The notes under the pieces: model-generated
Database searches by the model: none
What the model was told of the DNA's origin: nothing
What the model saw: the letters and a program-made list of their open reading frames with translations, nothing else
Translations under genes and position numbers: made by a program
Assembly: GCA_905250885.1 (NCBI GenBank)
Contig: CAJNOQ010000054.1
Location: 1-64,000 of the forward strand
From: Didymodactylos carnosus
Lineage: Eukaryota > Rotifera > Eurotatoria > Philodinida > Philodinidae
Direction: 5' to 3'
Length of the DNA stretch: 64,000 bases
Shown: positions 31,462 through 43,600 of the stretch, one piece after another
Layout: the number at the start of each line of letters is the position of its first letter
Numbering within the stretch: the first letter of the stretch is position 1

Positions 31462-33039
31462 ACTACTCTGAAATTTATATACTTTTTTCATCGAACACTA
31501 TAGACAGTCCTCTGACACCACTTGCCATTCATCGAAACATACTTTTAATGATTGGCTCCAAAACCTGTTGTGTAGAATGTAGGTATCGTGCAATCTACTT
31601 TATGAAGGTCAGATGAATCGCGCATTTTTAGCCAAATATTCCCGGTAAAAAGCGTATACGACAGATGAGCCCAGACATAAGCAGAACAAATCTGCGATTA
31701 GTTGGATTGTGTTGTGAACAACGTGCTATCTTCAGGAGTATAATTTAAAGAGTTGATGAAATGACTCGTTTCGATCATTGTTCAAACATCACATTCCGAT
31801 ATATGGTAAACTCAAGTTGTTGATGTGATATTTTTACTGTTAATCGTTGTGAACAGTCTTGTGTTTTTTATTTTTACCGATAGATCGTAGTAACATTTTT
31901 TTCAAGTATCAAGAATATCTGTTCGATCCGCAAACATCATTAAAAAGGTTTTTTTGAAAATGAATCTGGTCTTGAACTTTTTTGAAATGCTAACTAATTA
32001 TGTATTTTAAATGATAGTTATCGGGTTTTTTTTATACATGTATTTTTTTTTTACTTTTTCGTGTGATATTCACATTCATACATATGATTCCTACCAACTG
32101 GTACTTGTTTTTGTTTGCTTTTAATAAATGTTTTTTCAAGCATGAAGAGTTAGTTTTTTCATAGAACAATAACGATAGAGGTAACTAAACTAAGAGTTTA
32201 ACGTTTCAATCTTTGCGTTTTTCAGTCATTTGACGTCGTAAAATTCAAGTTATCATGGGTAAAAATTATGAAGATATCTACCATTTTTTTGGAAAGAGAT
32301 TATCGGAAAACTATTAAATAAAAAATAGTTTCAAGATAATTTTAATAGTCGTTGCAGATAATTCATGCCCGAACGTGCACGATCGTCTCTCTCATAGTTC
32401 TCACGCAGTAGAGAGCACGTTTAGAGAAAATATTTTGATGGATTTTAGTGAAACCAGCAGTCTAAGATTTATTTTATTGCTGAAATATCCAGTTTTTTTT
32501 ATAAAGAAAAGCCCTGAAAAATCTAGATTCAGACACCTTGAAAAATTGCCAAGTTAAATTTCGTGTAATTTCGTAGTAACACACTATGTAGGCTCAAGAA
32601 CTGTACTAGATCGTATCTGCTACAAATTCACGCAATCGTGAGCTCCGAACATACTTTCGTTCTTTTGTAGTAAATGACGCCATGAATCCTAAATCCTCGG
32701 TTTTTGCAACTTAGGAGATAATAGAAACGGAATCGGTTCGTGTTTTTGTTTTTTGAAAGGACTAAAATTAACAGAAATTTTATCAAACTGAGTCGAACCA
32801 TTCTGTTATTTCAAAAACCTCGAACCGAGTCGAATCGAACTAGAATGCCCTAAAACTGTATCAAGCTGAACCCATCATTTTCTAAAATTAACTCAAAGTG
32901 GAAAACAAAAAAAAATGCTTTGTGTTCCATCAGTTCAACACTTCCCCATTTTTGTGAAAAATTTCAAGGACTAGTCCGGTTTCCGAAGGAAATGGGAGTT
33001 TGAGGTTTAAAAGAGAGCTGAAACTCGAGGTATCCTCCT

Positions 33040-33360
33040 CAAGGTCCTCCTTTTTAGAGGTGTTAGTTACGCCGCCGTCACTGAAAGAAAATTTTAAAAT
33101 TCCACACCACTGCCATATGCAGAAATTATTTTTGGAGTTTTCCACCGCCGCCGCTGATGAGAAACTTTGTCAAAACTTTTAAAAATCTTTGGAAAAGATT
33201 TATTTAAGATTATAACTTTTTTCTGTTGCCATCTAGATTAATATGCAAATAGAGGTTTTAGCCACGCCTGCTGCTGCCGCCGCTGCTGTCGAAAAAAATT
33301 TTAAAATTACGCGCAGCCGCCGTTGATAAAGTTTTCAATTTGACATGCCGCCTCCGATAT
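33040..33360. repeat. Degenerate GCCGCC / AAATTTTAAAA tandem-like repeat
   Basis: At least five irregular units pair a GC-rich piece (GCCGCCGTCACTGA, CCGCCGCCGCTGATGA, GCTGCTGCCGCCGCTGCTG, GCCGCCGTTGATAA, GCCGCCTCCGATA) with an A/T-rich piece such as GAAAATTTTAAAATT. Unit lengths vary, so this is an old minisatellite or nested element debris. Confidence 0.55.
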
Positions 33361-33664
33361 AGTAATCGGCCACCTCCACCCCTTTTGTTTACAACGTCTG
33401 AAAAGTGTGTTTACAACAACTTAATTGTTTATAATTGCGTTCACTTCAGTTTCACAAATAAACAAACATTTATTTGTTATCACGAAAAACAGCTGTTTTA
33501 CAAGAACAAAAGAATTAAAACAAAGAAAAGCGTCTGCTTATTATCTCTGAGAAAGTGAACGTTTATATTTCTGATAGGAATTTTTAAAAACAATATTATT
33601 GCCCGTTTCTGTGTAATTATAATTTCCAGCCAAACTAAACTCTCTATCTACGGCAGCACTTGTA

Positions 33665-33733
33665 TCTGGCAGATATGAGATCGGTTCGCTCTGATTCGGT
33701 TTCAAACCGAATCGATTTCACCTCTGGCAGATA
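33665..33733. repeat. 11-bp direct repeats flanking a palindrome
   Basis: TCTGGCAGATA occurs at 33665-33675 and 33723-33733. Between the copies lies a 47-bp segment holding the near-perfect palindrome GATTCGGTTTCAAACCGAATC. This looks like a very short insertion with target duplication. Confidence 0.5.
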
Positions 33734-33855
33734 AAACCTGTTGAAACGAAGTATAAAATTAACTGCGCATAGTCGTACTGTTTAGTTATGTTATTTTCTA
33801 AAATAACATCAAAAAGACAAAATAAAAATTCTTCGTCTATCTGTACATATTATTG

Positions 33856-34564
33856 ATGGCAGAAAAGCTTTTGAACACAGATAATTTCGTATGCACTATA
33901 ACCACGGGCGGCTCGTGGTCACCAACGGAACTTGAAATCCGCATTCGCGATTCTTTATAATCCACTGGGTTTCATTTGATAAGCGATTTGACACAAGATG
34001 ACCGTCTGTCAATAGAAGAGTTTCTTCAGGTAGAAGTACACTACGACTACTATGACAGGTGAATTCATTTATTATTAATCCCCGTCGAATTCCTTATTTA
34101 AGATTACGTACGGGACTTGATTGTCATGATCTTTTAATGTCTCATAATGGAAAAATGACATGGCCTGAATAGCGGTCCTCTTGACTGAGCGCCCTTCAGC
34201 CATTTTAAGAGATTTCTAGAAGCCTTTTAAGGCTTTTTTATAAAAAATGAAATAACTTTTAGACTGCTGATTTCACTAAAATTCATCAAAATGTGCTCCC
34301 TACTGTAGAAGAACTATGTGATAGACGATTGTGCACGTTCGGACATGCCTTCACTGGGATGTCTTACAAAGATACTTAAATTCAACTTCGATTGAACTAG
34401 ATGACTTTCCAGAAATAGTACTTGTCTATTTTTAGATCTGCGTACTCGGTATTTACTTTTGCTATTCTAACTTAGATCACCATGGGTTGATGGATGATGC
34501 TCATCTGTCAGACATTGAAAATGTCAATATCATCAAAATTTCTTTAAAATGCGACGGTTTTTAA
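33856..34564 (+). pseudogene. Small multi-exon gene-like remnant, family unknown
   Basis: A frame from ATG at 33856 reads NFVCTITTGGSWSPTELEIR and, after one in-frame stop, LISDLTQDDRLSIEEFLQVE. A GTGAAT donor near 34061 and a TTTAAG acceptor near 34102 join in phase to LRTGLDCHDLLMSHNGKMTW before a stop at 34170. Two further coding-like pieces follow acceptors: DFTKIHQNVLPTVEELCDRR with LCTFGHAFTGMSYKD, and HHGLMDDAHLSDIENVNIIK with ISLKCDGF. GC content is higher than the flanks. The internal stop argues for a dying gene, although a misread base or an unrecognised intron would also explain it. No domain recognised. Confidence 0.4.
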
Positions 34565-34623
34565 TCGTCGTATAAACAAAATATATTTCTACACGTTTTC
34601 ATATAAATTGACAACCATATAAA

Positions 34624-37600
34624 ATGCCCAAGGCTAAAAAAACGAATAAACATTTATCACCACGTCCATCGTTCACTCCGATTAATTTAGAAACATCATC
34701 GGCTACCACAACATATACAGTACCAACGAAACGTTTAACAGGCACATATCGGCCATCATTTTCCCAAGCAAATCATTTTCGTCGACGTTTATTTCCTTAT
34801 AAAAAAGACGGTTTAGACCTTGGTATTGAAGTTTTAACATCCGATATTGATGATACTTATTCAACAACGAGTAAAACAGAACAGCAGCAGCAAGATGAAC
34901 CTGCATCACCATCAATTAATTTAAATAATTTACAAAACCCATTAGCAGCAGTTAAAAAAGATGAAGATCGACAATGGAGGCAAAAATCTCATCAACAGAA
35001 ACACAAAGATGATAATGAAGGAAAATATTACCAACTAAAATCAAAATCAAAAAATACAAAAGATAATGAGCGACAAATGCGTCGAATATCCTTAGGTAAA
35101 CGGCTAAGCTAGAATTGGAATATTTTAAATCCTATATATCTTTTTAGGTAATGAACGACGTTGGGATTTGAGCAATCGAATTGAACGTTATAAAAATAAT
35201 ATGGTTCAACAAACAAATTCATTGGATGTCTATGATATAAAAGAGAATGCTGAGAAACGAAAACAATATTTTAATGAAATATGGTATGAATTACAAGTAT
35301 ATATTCATGGAATAAATACATTAGATAAACAAGGAATTGAAAAGGAAAAACAACGAATTGATTCGGAACGTCAGCAAGGATTAGATGAATTTTTTCATGC
35401 ATTTCTTAAATATGAATTTAAACATAATCATTTAGATACAAAATCCTTACCACGAACAACGGTTCGAAAACATTTGTCCGATGAACATTTACATCATTGT
35501 TCAGATGTCGATCATCAATTGAAATTTTTATTTATAAAATGGGAGAAAATATTGTATTTGTTTCCATCGACAGCTGAATTAGAACTGTACGATAATCGAT
35601 TTAATTCAAAAACACACCATGGAAAAATTTTCTATGAAAAATTAGCAGTATTCCAGGCTTGGTATAATTTACATTCAGAAATAAATCGTTTAATAATCGT
35701 TCTTGGACGAATAATGTCTTGTAGTCAATGTAATTTATGGCCACATGTTGAATGTTCTGCTGCACCAAAATTACATGAAAATTCTACATTATTTGCTAGT
35801 CGACCACCCACTCCTACCTCTTTCGCTTCTGCTTCATTGGACAATCATTCTTATCGTGATGTATCACCTGAAGAAAAATCTCCTTCTTCAAGTCATCCCC
35901 CACCATTTCATCTACAACCTCATTCTTCTAATTTTCACTCTCCAATTCCTATTGGTTCTGCAATTTTGCCACCAACACCTGGTAGTTATCTGCTGAATAA
36001 TCCGCCATCATCTGCATTCTATCGTCAACAATTATCCACACTTTCAAATGTGTCTGCTGTCTCTTATACTTCAACATCCTCAACATCTCTTTCATTTTCG
36101 ACTCCTCCATCTGCCAGTATACTACATTCTCGTCGACAAAGAATTTCATCATCGCACAGTGTTGAATTAACTCAGTCATCATCATTAACCGATTATTATT
36201 ATCGATACATGGCCGATCAATTAACGCATGCTCGAGTTGAACTAATAGCATCTATTTTTCAAACGAAACATGGATCATTGTTACAACGATTACATTATAC
36301 ATTTCGAAAACAACAGCCATCGAGTAAAACTACTGAAAATTCATCATCTACATCGGATACAACGGCTGCTTTGTCAATAATGACACCGTTCGGAGATACA
36401 ATTAAACAAAATACCTGGCAACAATTATTAATGCCATCATTAGCTTTTAGTATGTCAACAAATCAGAATAATAAATTATTTTCAAACGATTACATGTTAA
36501 ATGCTAAACCAGAAAAATTGATGAATGAATTTTTTATACTTAATAGACAATTACGACGAAAACAAGATAAAAAACAGACTACTAATTTAAGTAAGAATAG
36601 TTATAAAATGTTTTTAGTGCAAACATTAAATTATTCAAAATTTTTGCTTTAGCCACAGCAATAATCAACGTTGATAAACGAACTCAAAACGTCACTAATA
36701 TTATGGGACGTTTAGAGCGTACTCCAACAATTACGACTTCGACATTTCAACCAGCTTCAGCACCAACATTAGTTCAAAAAATGTTAGCAAATGATCGTAC
36801 TGTTATCAAACGACAAAATTACTTTCTGGATTATCTCAATTCATCGTTGTACGCCCATCTTCCTGGTAGTGCTTTGTTTCCCGATCCATGTTCATTTCTC
36901 AATAATATACAATATACGTCAATATCATCTCAATTATCACGGGATGAAATTTCTATCATAATAAAATTAATTCAAATCTGTTATCGTTTACATTCTCATG
37001 TTTGGTTAGATTATGATAAATTTCATGATTATACAGAAATATTTCATTTGCCTACACTATATCCACAATACATCTTTCTAGCCTTCATCCCATTTGATTT
37101 AATGTTTTCATGGCATCAATATCATAATGATAGAAAATTTGATATTACAAATCGGCAACCAACCACAGGAGCAATTCTATTATTGATCGATGAGTGTAAA
37201 ATATTGATACATAGTAGTGTGCTTATTAGACAATATTTTATGACAATGATACACGATATACTCGGTGAGTGGGTGAACTTATGGGATTACGAGACTTATA
37301 TTTTAGTTAATCGGTTTTCAGTTTGTAGACGATTTTATGAAACGTCTTCAGTATCTCCAAAGGAAAAGGAGTTGAAGTTTTATACTCAAAAAGCCTTCAT
37401 TTTGACCTATTTGTCTACGTCCTCCCCCTCTTCCCAGGTGTATTCATCATAAACGTATTCATAAAGTTAAATTATTAAAAAAAACATATTTTATCTTAAA
37501 ACAGATAAAAGTCCCACACTGTCTCTCTATATTACAATATTAATATAATGTAGCAGTGCTTTACTTATTAAAAGTGAAAAACCTGCAAAGGAATTTTACC

Positions 37601-40600
37601 ATTTTGGTCCCGAGAGGGGCTGCCCTGCCAAGGTTTTCTATCCGTTTCTAACTTACGAGGGAACATAACCCAGTGTAACTCTGGAATTTGAATGAGATAT
37701 ACTGTTTCCAGTAGAGTCAAATGCGTTGATTACAGAAATGAGTGAAATTCTGACTATATTCGGAGTGGACTCGAACTCAGACATGTAGAAAGTTATTTTT
37801 AATGTTCTTTGAATTTTTCGAATAAAATTCTATATTGATTAATCTGTGAATTTACAAGAGAAATAGAGCAATATAATATGATGTGTCGGACACCACTAGA
37901 ATCAGAATCCGCTGAAAACTTAAGCAACAATAGAGATTCATAGGTAGATGAGATAAATTAAAGATTCTAGCATAAAAGTCGTACAATAGAAGACGCAAAC
38001 CCGAACTATAGCAGACTTGGACTCGATGATCGAACTTACTCACCTCTGGCTGATTCCAAATATGAAATTTCAACGTACTATCGTTGCTGAGTTATACTCT
38101 ATATTTTTCTTCTATAGCCGATAAACACTCGACATTCAGTCTACCACAGATTTCGATAGACACACCAAGAAAGATCATACATTTTTTGTAGAGAATCTTT
38201 TTAGCTACAATATGATATATGTGAACTTAGTTATCTGACTTATTGTGTTTGAGAAAAATGGATTTTATCAAATAGAATAAGTCAGATAACTAGACACAGT
38301 ATACATATCATTCAAATCTCAAAATTATTCTATCGTTAGCAGTTTCTGTTCTAATAAAAAAAGGTAAGGTTAATATGGTTAAATATTTAAGGTCACGAAG
38401 AATTAATTTCAGGTACGTCATTAATCTGACTTCGTTTTTGTTTAGAAAAGCCTGAATTAGCACAATTAGAACAAGAAATTGTAAAATTTGATCAACATAT
38501 CATTGCCACCATTCATGAGTTTGTCAAATATGTCGAAAAATATGTCGAGATAACGTTGAAATCAAATTTGTTCTCGTCTATTGTTTGTATGCTCAAAGAT
38601 CAATGGAAATACATTAAAAGATATGCCACAGTTCTAAACGAAGAAGAATATGTTGGTGAAAAATTTTTGCTTATGTGGTCACAATTTATTTCAAAATTTA
38701 AAGACTACATTCAAATATTTCATCCATCATCGCCTATGGATTTACCTGTGGATATGCCTGTGGAATTCATCAGAAAGAAAATTAACAAAAAATATAATAA
38801 AAAATTAACAATGGCCATTTTACGTGAGACAAAACAAATTTATGATGATTGTGCAATGACATTAAATATTTATCTACAAAAACCAATATGTAAACGTTTT
38901 TTAACCATATTAAAAACAGCGAGATTTGAAAGAATTAAATATGGTACGTATTTAAGAGTTATTCATAGTCGCAAGAATGCACACTTTATACACTTATTAA
39001 AATGATGACTACAATCTTACATATTTATTATCCATTTCAAAATAGTAAACCCCTTGGAAAAGCTAAAAGTGGGTCAACTAATATAGTTTTTTAAATTTTT
39101 CTCTAAAAACAAACTATTCAGTTCCAGGGATACTACATGTGAAAAAATACGAGTCCCAGAACTTCTGCGAAAATTGGAGCTCAGCGATAACAATGATAGA
39201 TGTGAACTTCGAACTGACACAGACCGATCGGAAGGAAAAAGAAAGAATACTCCGCCTTGCGGCTGCCGTTACCGGTAGAGGGTGCTGCCGAATGGCAGTT
39301 TCATTTATTAAAGCCCGATATCTTCCCTACAGTTGACAAGCTTCTGACATGGTTACTCATCTCGTTACTAGTCATCAACCACAGCTATGGACAGAAGGCT
39401 AACCTGACGCAGAGTTCTTTCGCCCAATTAATTGAACACACACTCACTAAGCACGTACTGGCTTTCCAGAAAGCTACGCGAGCTAGCCAGAGGAGCTGTA
39501 TTATTCATCACAACGTAGTGAGTATGATGTCGGACGGGTGATCCGCGATACTAACACTAGTTTCCCTCTGTATCAGATATTAGCAATCTACCCTTCCAAA
39601 GGCTTATAAGGGATACCATCTTCGGGTGGTAATTTTTACCTTTTCTTTCCATATACTTATGTGCCCCTTGCTTCGGCTATTGAATCCCAAAAAACCGCAA
39701 GTCTCTAGCTTTTTTCTATCCGACGTTATTCTAAATTTTGTAGGATCCATTCTATTATGAAATGGATAATAATTTTTTACAATTTAATTTAAAATTAAAT
39801 ATGGTTGTTATTGAATACTTTGTTATTGAGTTCTATTTTATCAACTATCTAAATGTCAGTTTGTGCTATGCTTTATTTCGTTTCTTACCATTTTATCTCT
39901 TAGAACCATTTGATGAATCCATCAAACCAAATGACAAAAATTCTCACTCAAAATGTTTATTATTTGCTTCGTCTGAATATTTTGAAGATAATCAAAGTAA
40001 AATTCAATTATTTAAAACATTATCATCTTCATTTCGTTTGGAATCAACTATAGAATCTGCAACTCCTGTTTCAACAACAACAAAACTATCGGATGAACAG
40101 CAACAATTGAATGAATCATTACAATCGAAAAATCGTTCATCTGTTTATATTCTATGTGTACCGGTACCCGATGAATTAGCCGGCGAATGGCGTGGTGTTG
40201 AACATACAGTATCGACATTTTTTAATGTATTTCTAACATCGATAAAACCACTCTATTTAAATTGGAAGACAACATCCATGTTTCTATTAACTCAACAAAC
40301 TCAACAATTGGATGAATTTCTTAAAATGTTCCATACAAAATTAGAAAATCTACATTTAAGTCAAAATGATCTGTTACAATTAGATCGAACACAACAACAA
40401 AAACGTTCATGTTTTGAAAAAATAGATCATGCTATGTACGAATTAAATCATGCCGTATTGAATTTGAGCGAAAATATATGCACTGATATTGATCAATTTG
40501 AACTACTGCTTGAAAATTTGACGAAAGAAAAATCAGATGATGAAAAACGAGACATTTATCGAACATTTTTGGTAATTTATTGAATTTGGACCATCAAATT

Positions 40601-43600
40601 TAGTATATTCAATTATTTTCCTTTGTTTTAGCATACTGAAGAAAGATTGTTTGCATTTGCCATGGATGTTGTACGAGAAACGTCTTATTTTGCATCTCAA
40701 TTAGATCAGAATAGTGTAATATTACAAGCTCAACGACAAATAAATCTCGCTTCAAATTGGTTAAAGTTTGTTTACAAAAAATCCACAGGACAAGGCAATA
40801 CACTTCCGGTATGGTCGATGCCTGGCATCACATTTTTGAAACACGCCTGTGATATAAATTATTCAAAACATATTGATGAACAAACATTTGGGCGATTTTA
40901 TCAAAATATGCAAAATGCTATCGTTTATTTACTTGGTGATCACCATCACGGTGATGGCGGCGGTTATCATTCATCACTATCACACGTGTCATCAACATTT
41001 CCAACAGCAAATATAATCGATGGTAATGACAAACACGAAAATCCGTTTAAAACTAGTGCTCCACCACGAAAAAACTCATTACCAAAAGCAAAAAAAACTA
41101 GAGCACCATTAACTATTGTCGAAAAATTAGATAACATGGATAGAACAATTGATAGAAAACGATTGAACGATGGTCTTATTGGACAAATAAAACAAGCTGA
41201 TAACCGATCGTACGTGCATATCTCTCATTCTTTGCTTGCCCTTCATCTCTTTAAGTTTTTTGGTTTAGCCGAATGTCACTTATTCCAGCTAAAGTACAAG
41301 AAGACTTAGCTCGATTAAAAATACGTAATTGGCACAAACTTTCCTTATTAGCTCGTGGACAATTTGCTACCTGTAAGTGTAACATCGTTATCTAATTCAT
41401 AAAGTCCGATTGACCTTTTTAAATATGCGAGAAGGCTCGATGTATTACTTAAATATTTGCAAATAGATAAAATATAAAGGAAAAGTTACATGTATTTTTA
41501 TCAAAAAATTAAATCGTGTTTTGTGAGTGAAGAATGAACAATAATTTTATTATTTCTGTTATACATAAAAAATCAAAGCGCCTTGTCAGGTTCGAACTGA
41601 CGACCTTGTGCTCCGGAGGCACACGCTCTGGCCTCTGAGCTAAAGGCGCACATTCAATCATGGGTTATCGACCGGATCACATTCATATCACTCTTAATAA
41701 CTGAACAATTTTAATGTGTCTTTGACGACTTGTTCAGGAGGCTCTTGTAACGGTCACAACAGGCCCATTGCATGAAAACTGAAAAAGTATATGAAAATCT
41801 TAGTTCGGCTGCAAGTGTCTCTGGTATTGTAACTATGTCAAAAAATAGGTACTAGAAACAGCTTATACTCGTGATCTTTTTGTGTGCACGTTCCATGTGA
41901 ATGAAAGTGTGATTATTGCTATACTTTGGATGGCTGTTTTCCATGCACAGGAAACATTCATCATTCTCATTCTACTTTTGTACCTTAAGAGCGCATAAAT
42001 TACTTAGAGGAAGTTGAAAAGAAAGTCGGCTTTAAAAGACAGATAGTGATCGAGAGAACGACTCTTGAGGCGTCCGTTTGGATCTTACGTCCTCTATGCT
42101 GATGTTCTTGCCACTATGTTCCACTCTTCTTTTAATAGCTAGGCGAGTTCTATGGTACGCACCTAAACTTATCTTAACTCGCTTCTTGTAGAAACTTCAG
42201 AAGATAGTGGTAAAACAAGCTAACCCCACACAAGACAACGTCCTCCGTTACTTCCCACATGCTAACAAGGAACACGATTAAATTATCTTCTCTCTATAGT
42301 ACCCTCATCTTCTATCATTTTACTTGAAAGAATATTGTTTTTCCATTTGCATACATAACCTTGGGACACTTACCTGAGGAAACCATCTTAGATCTACAAT
42401 CGTTCACACCCTTCCCTCCCACTGCCTTAAACTGAAAACCATGTGTGTACAGTTGCCTTAGTAGGAAACTGTGACATGTGAATGGGTATGGAGCGAGAGG
42501 GGGTAGTAGCCCTCTCCTCAAGGAATGCTTAGGAAATAGACAGAGTTTATCGTGATCTAACCTCAAAGTAGGGAGAACCCAAGCCAGAGAGGATAAGAAG
42601 CCGAGTTAAATGTTAATAGAAACAGGCAACTTACAGTCCCATTATAAGTCCAGTGGTCCATCTTGGTAGCTTGTTCTCTTACCACGGTAATGAATAGCTT
42701 TTATCTAGAAACAATAATTTGTTTATTATCTATCAATAATCACTTTTTTAGTTATAAGAAATCAACATGTAAAGAGCTTTCATTTCGACCATAATGCACG
42801 AAGTTTCATTGACTTTTTTGTCTTGTCAAGCCATTGAGAAAAAGAAAACAAGAAAATATTAATAGTCAGAAGCAACTGAAGTGAGAATACCGCAAGCGAA
42901 GTTGTACGGTTTCGGACAGTGCTTCAGACATCCTTTATCGAGAAAAACTTTATTTTACTTCTGATTTTGACCAGAATTTCAGGAAATGTACAAGATATTC
43001 GCAAAATAATTTTCAGTTCTATACCTATAACTAGGGATGTTACAAGCCTTGAGATTTTGCATCAAAAATCGTATGTTTTCATTATTCAAAACTCCCAAGC
43101 TCTACCGAAGTTTTGTGTCAGACTTAACCAGTTTTCTTTGCTATATCTGAAACTAGTGCAAGAGCTGGTCAAGATTGAGGAAAATACAGATAAAGGTCAA
43201 CTTTGACTGTCCTACGTATAACTATTCCCCAAATGAAAGCAAGGTGCGAAAACAACCTATAGGTTGCTACAAAAAATATTTTCAGACCACTAGATAGAAA
43301 TGGCATTTTTATTGGATTTTAAAAGTAAAAACTATGGAAAGCCCCAAAAGGACCTTCAGAAAACTTTAATTTTGGAGGGAAATAAAGGCTAGCTCAAGAC
43401 TCTACTCTCAACATTCGATGCAATTTTCTTTTCTGTTTTGAACAAACAGAAAAATTCTGTTCTACGATTCAGCATAGAGAATTCTTTCAAATACTTAATA
43501 CTGCTAATTAACATCCATTTTAATTAGTCGACGCGTTTTTAGGAGGTACAGTAACTCAGTCCTAACGCTACGATAAAATGTCGTACTGATGTCCATAACG

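Larger units (their letters stand above)
31462..33855. other. intergenic, with repeat islands
   Basis: A polyadenylation signal AATAAA at 32123-32128 could serve the methyltransferase transcript. GC-rich degenerate repeats (33040-33360) and a short direct-repeat/palindrome structure (33665-33733) are listed separately. CGAACCGA/TCGGTTCG words recur around 32730-32845. Confidence 0.45.

Noticed and set aside
35745-36251. Frames of 83 and 100 codons inside MAP3K4 exon 2
   Set aside because: Shadows in other frames of a strongly supported coding exon.
37740-37800. tRNA gene on the minus strand near the box B motif
   Set aside because: No acceptor stem, anticodon arm or box A; kept only as a possible SINE fragment.
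39139-39541. Two overlapping plus-strand frames with GC-rich coding look
   Set aside because: They lie in the inverted SINE copy, which explains their base composition; splicing of MAP3K4 exon 4 to 39904 is in phase without them.
39744-39903. Extension of MAP3K4 exon 5 upstream (DPFYYEMDNNF...)
   Set aside because: Joining it to exon 4 gives a stop at once, whereas the TAG acceptor at 39901-39903 restores the phase exactly.
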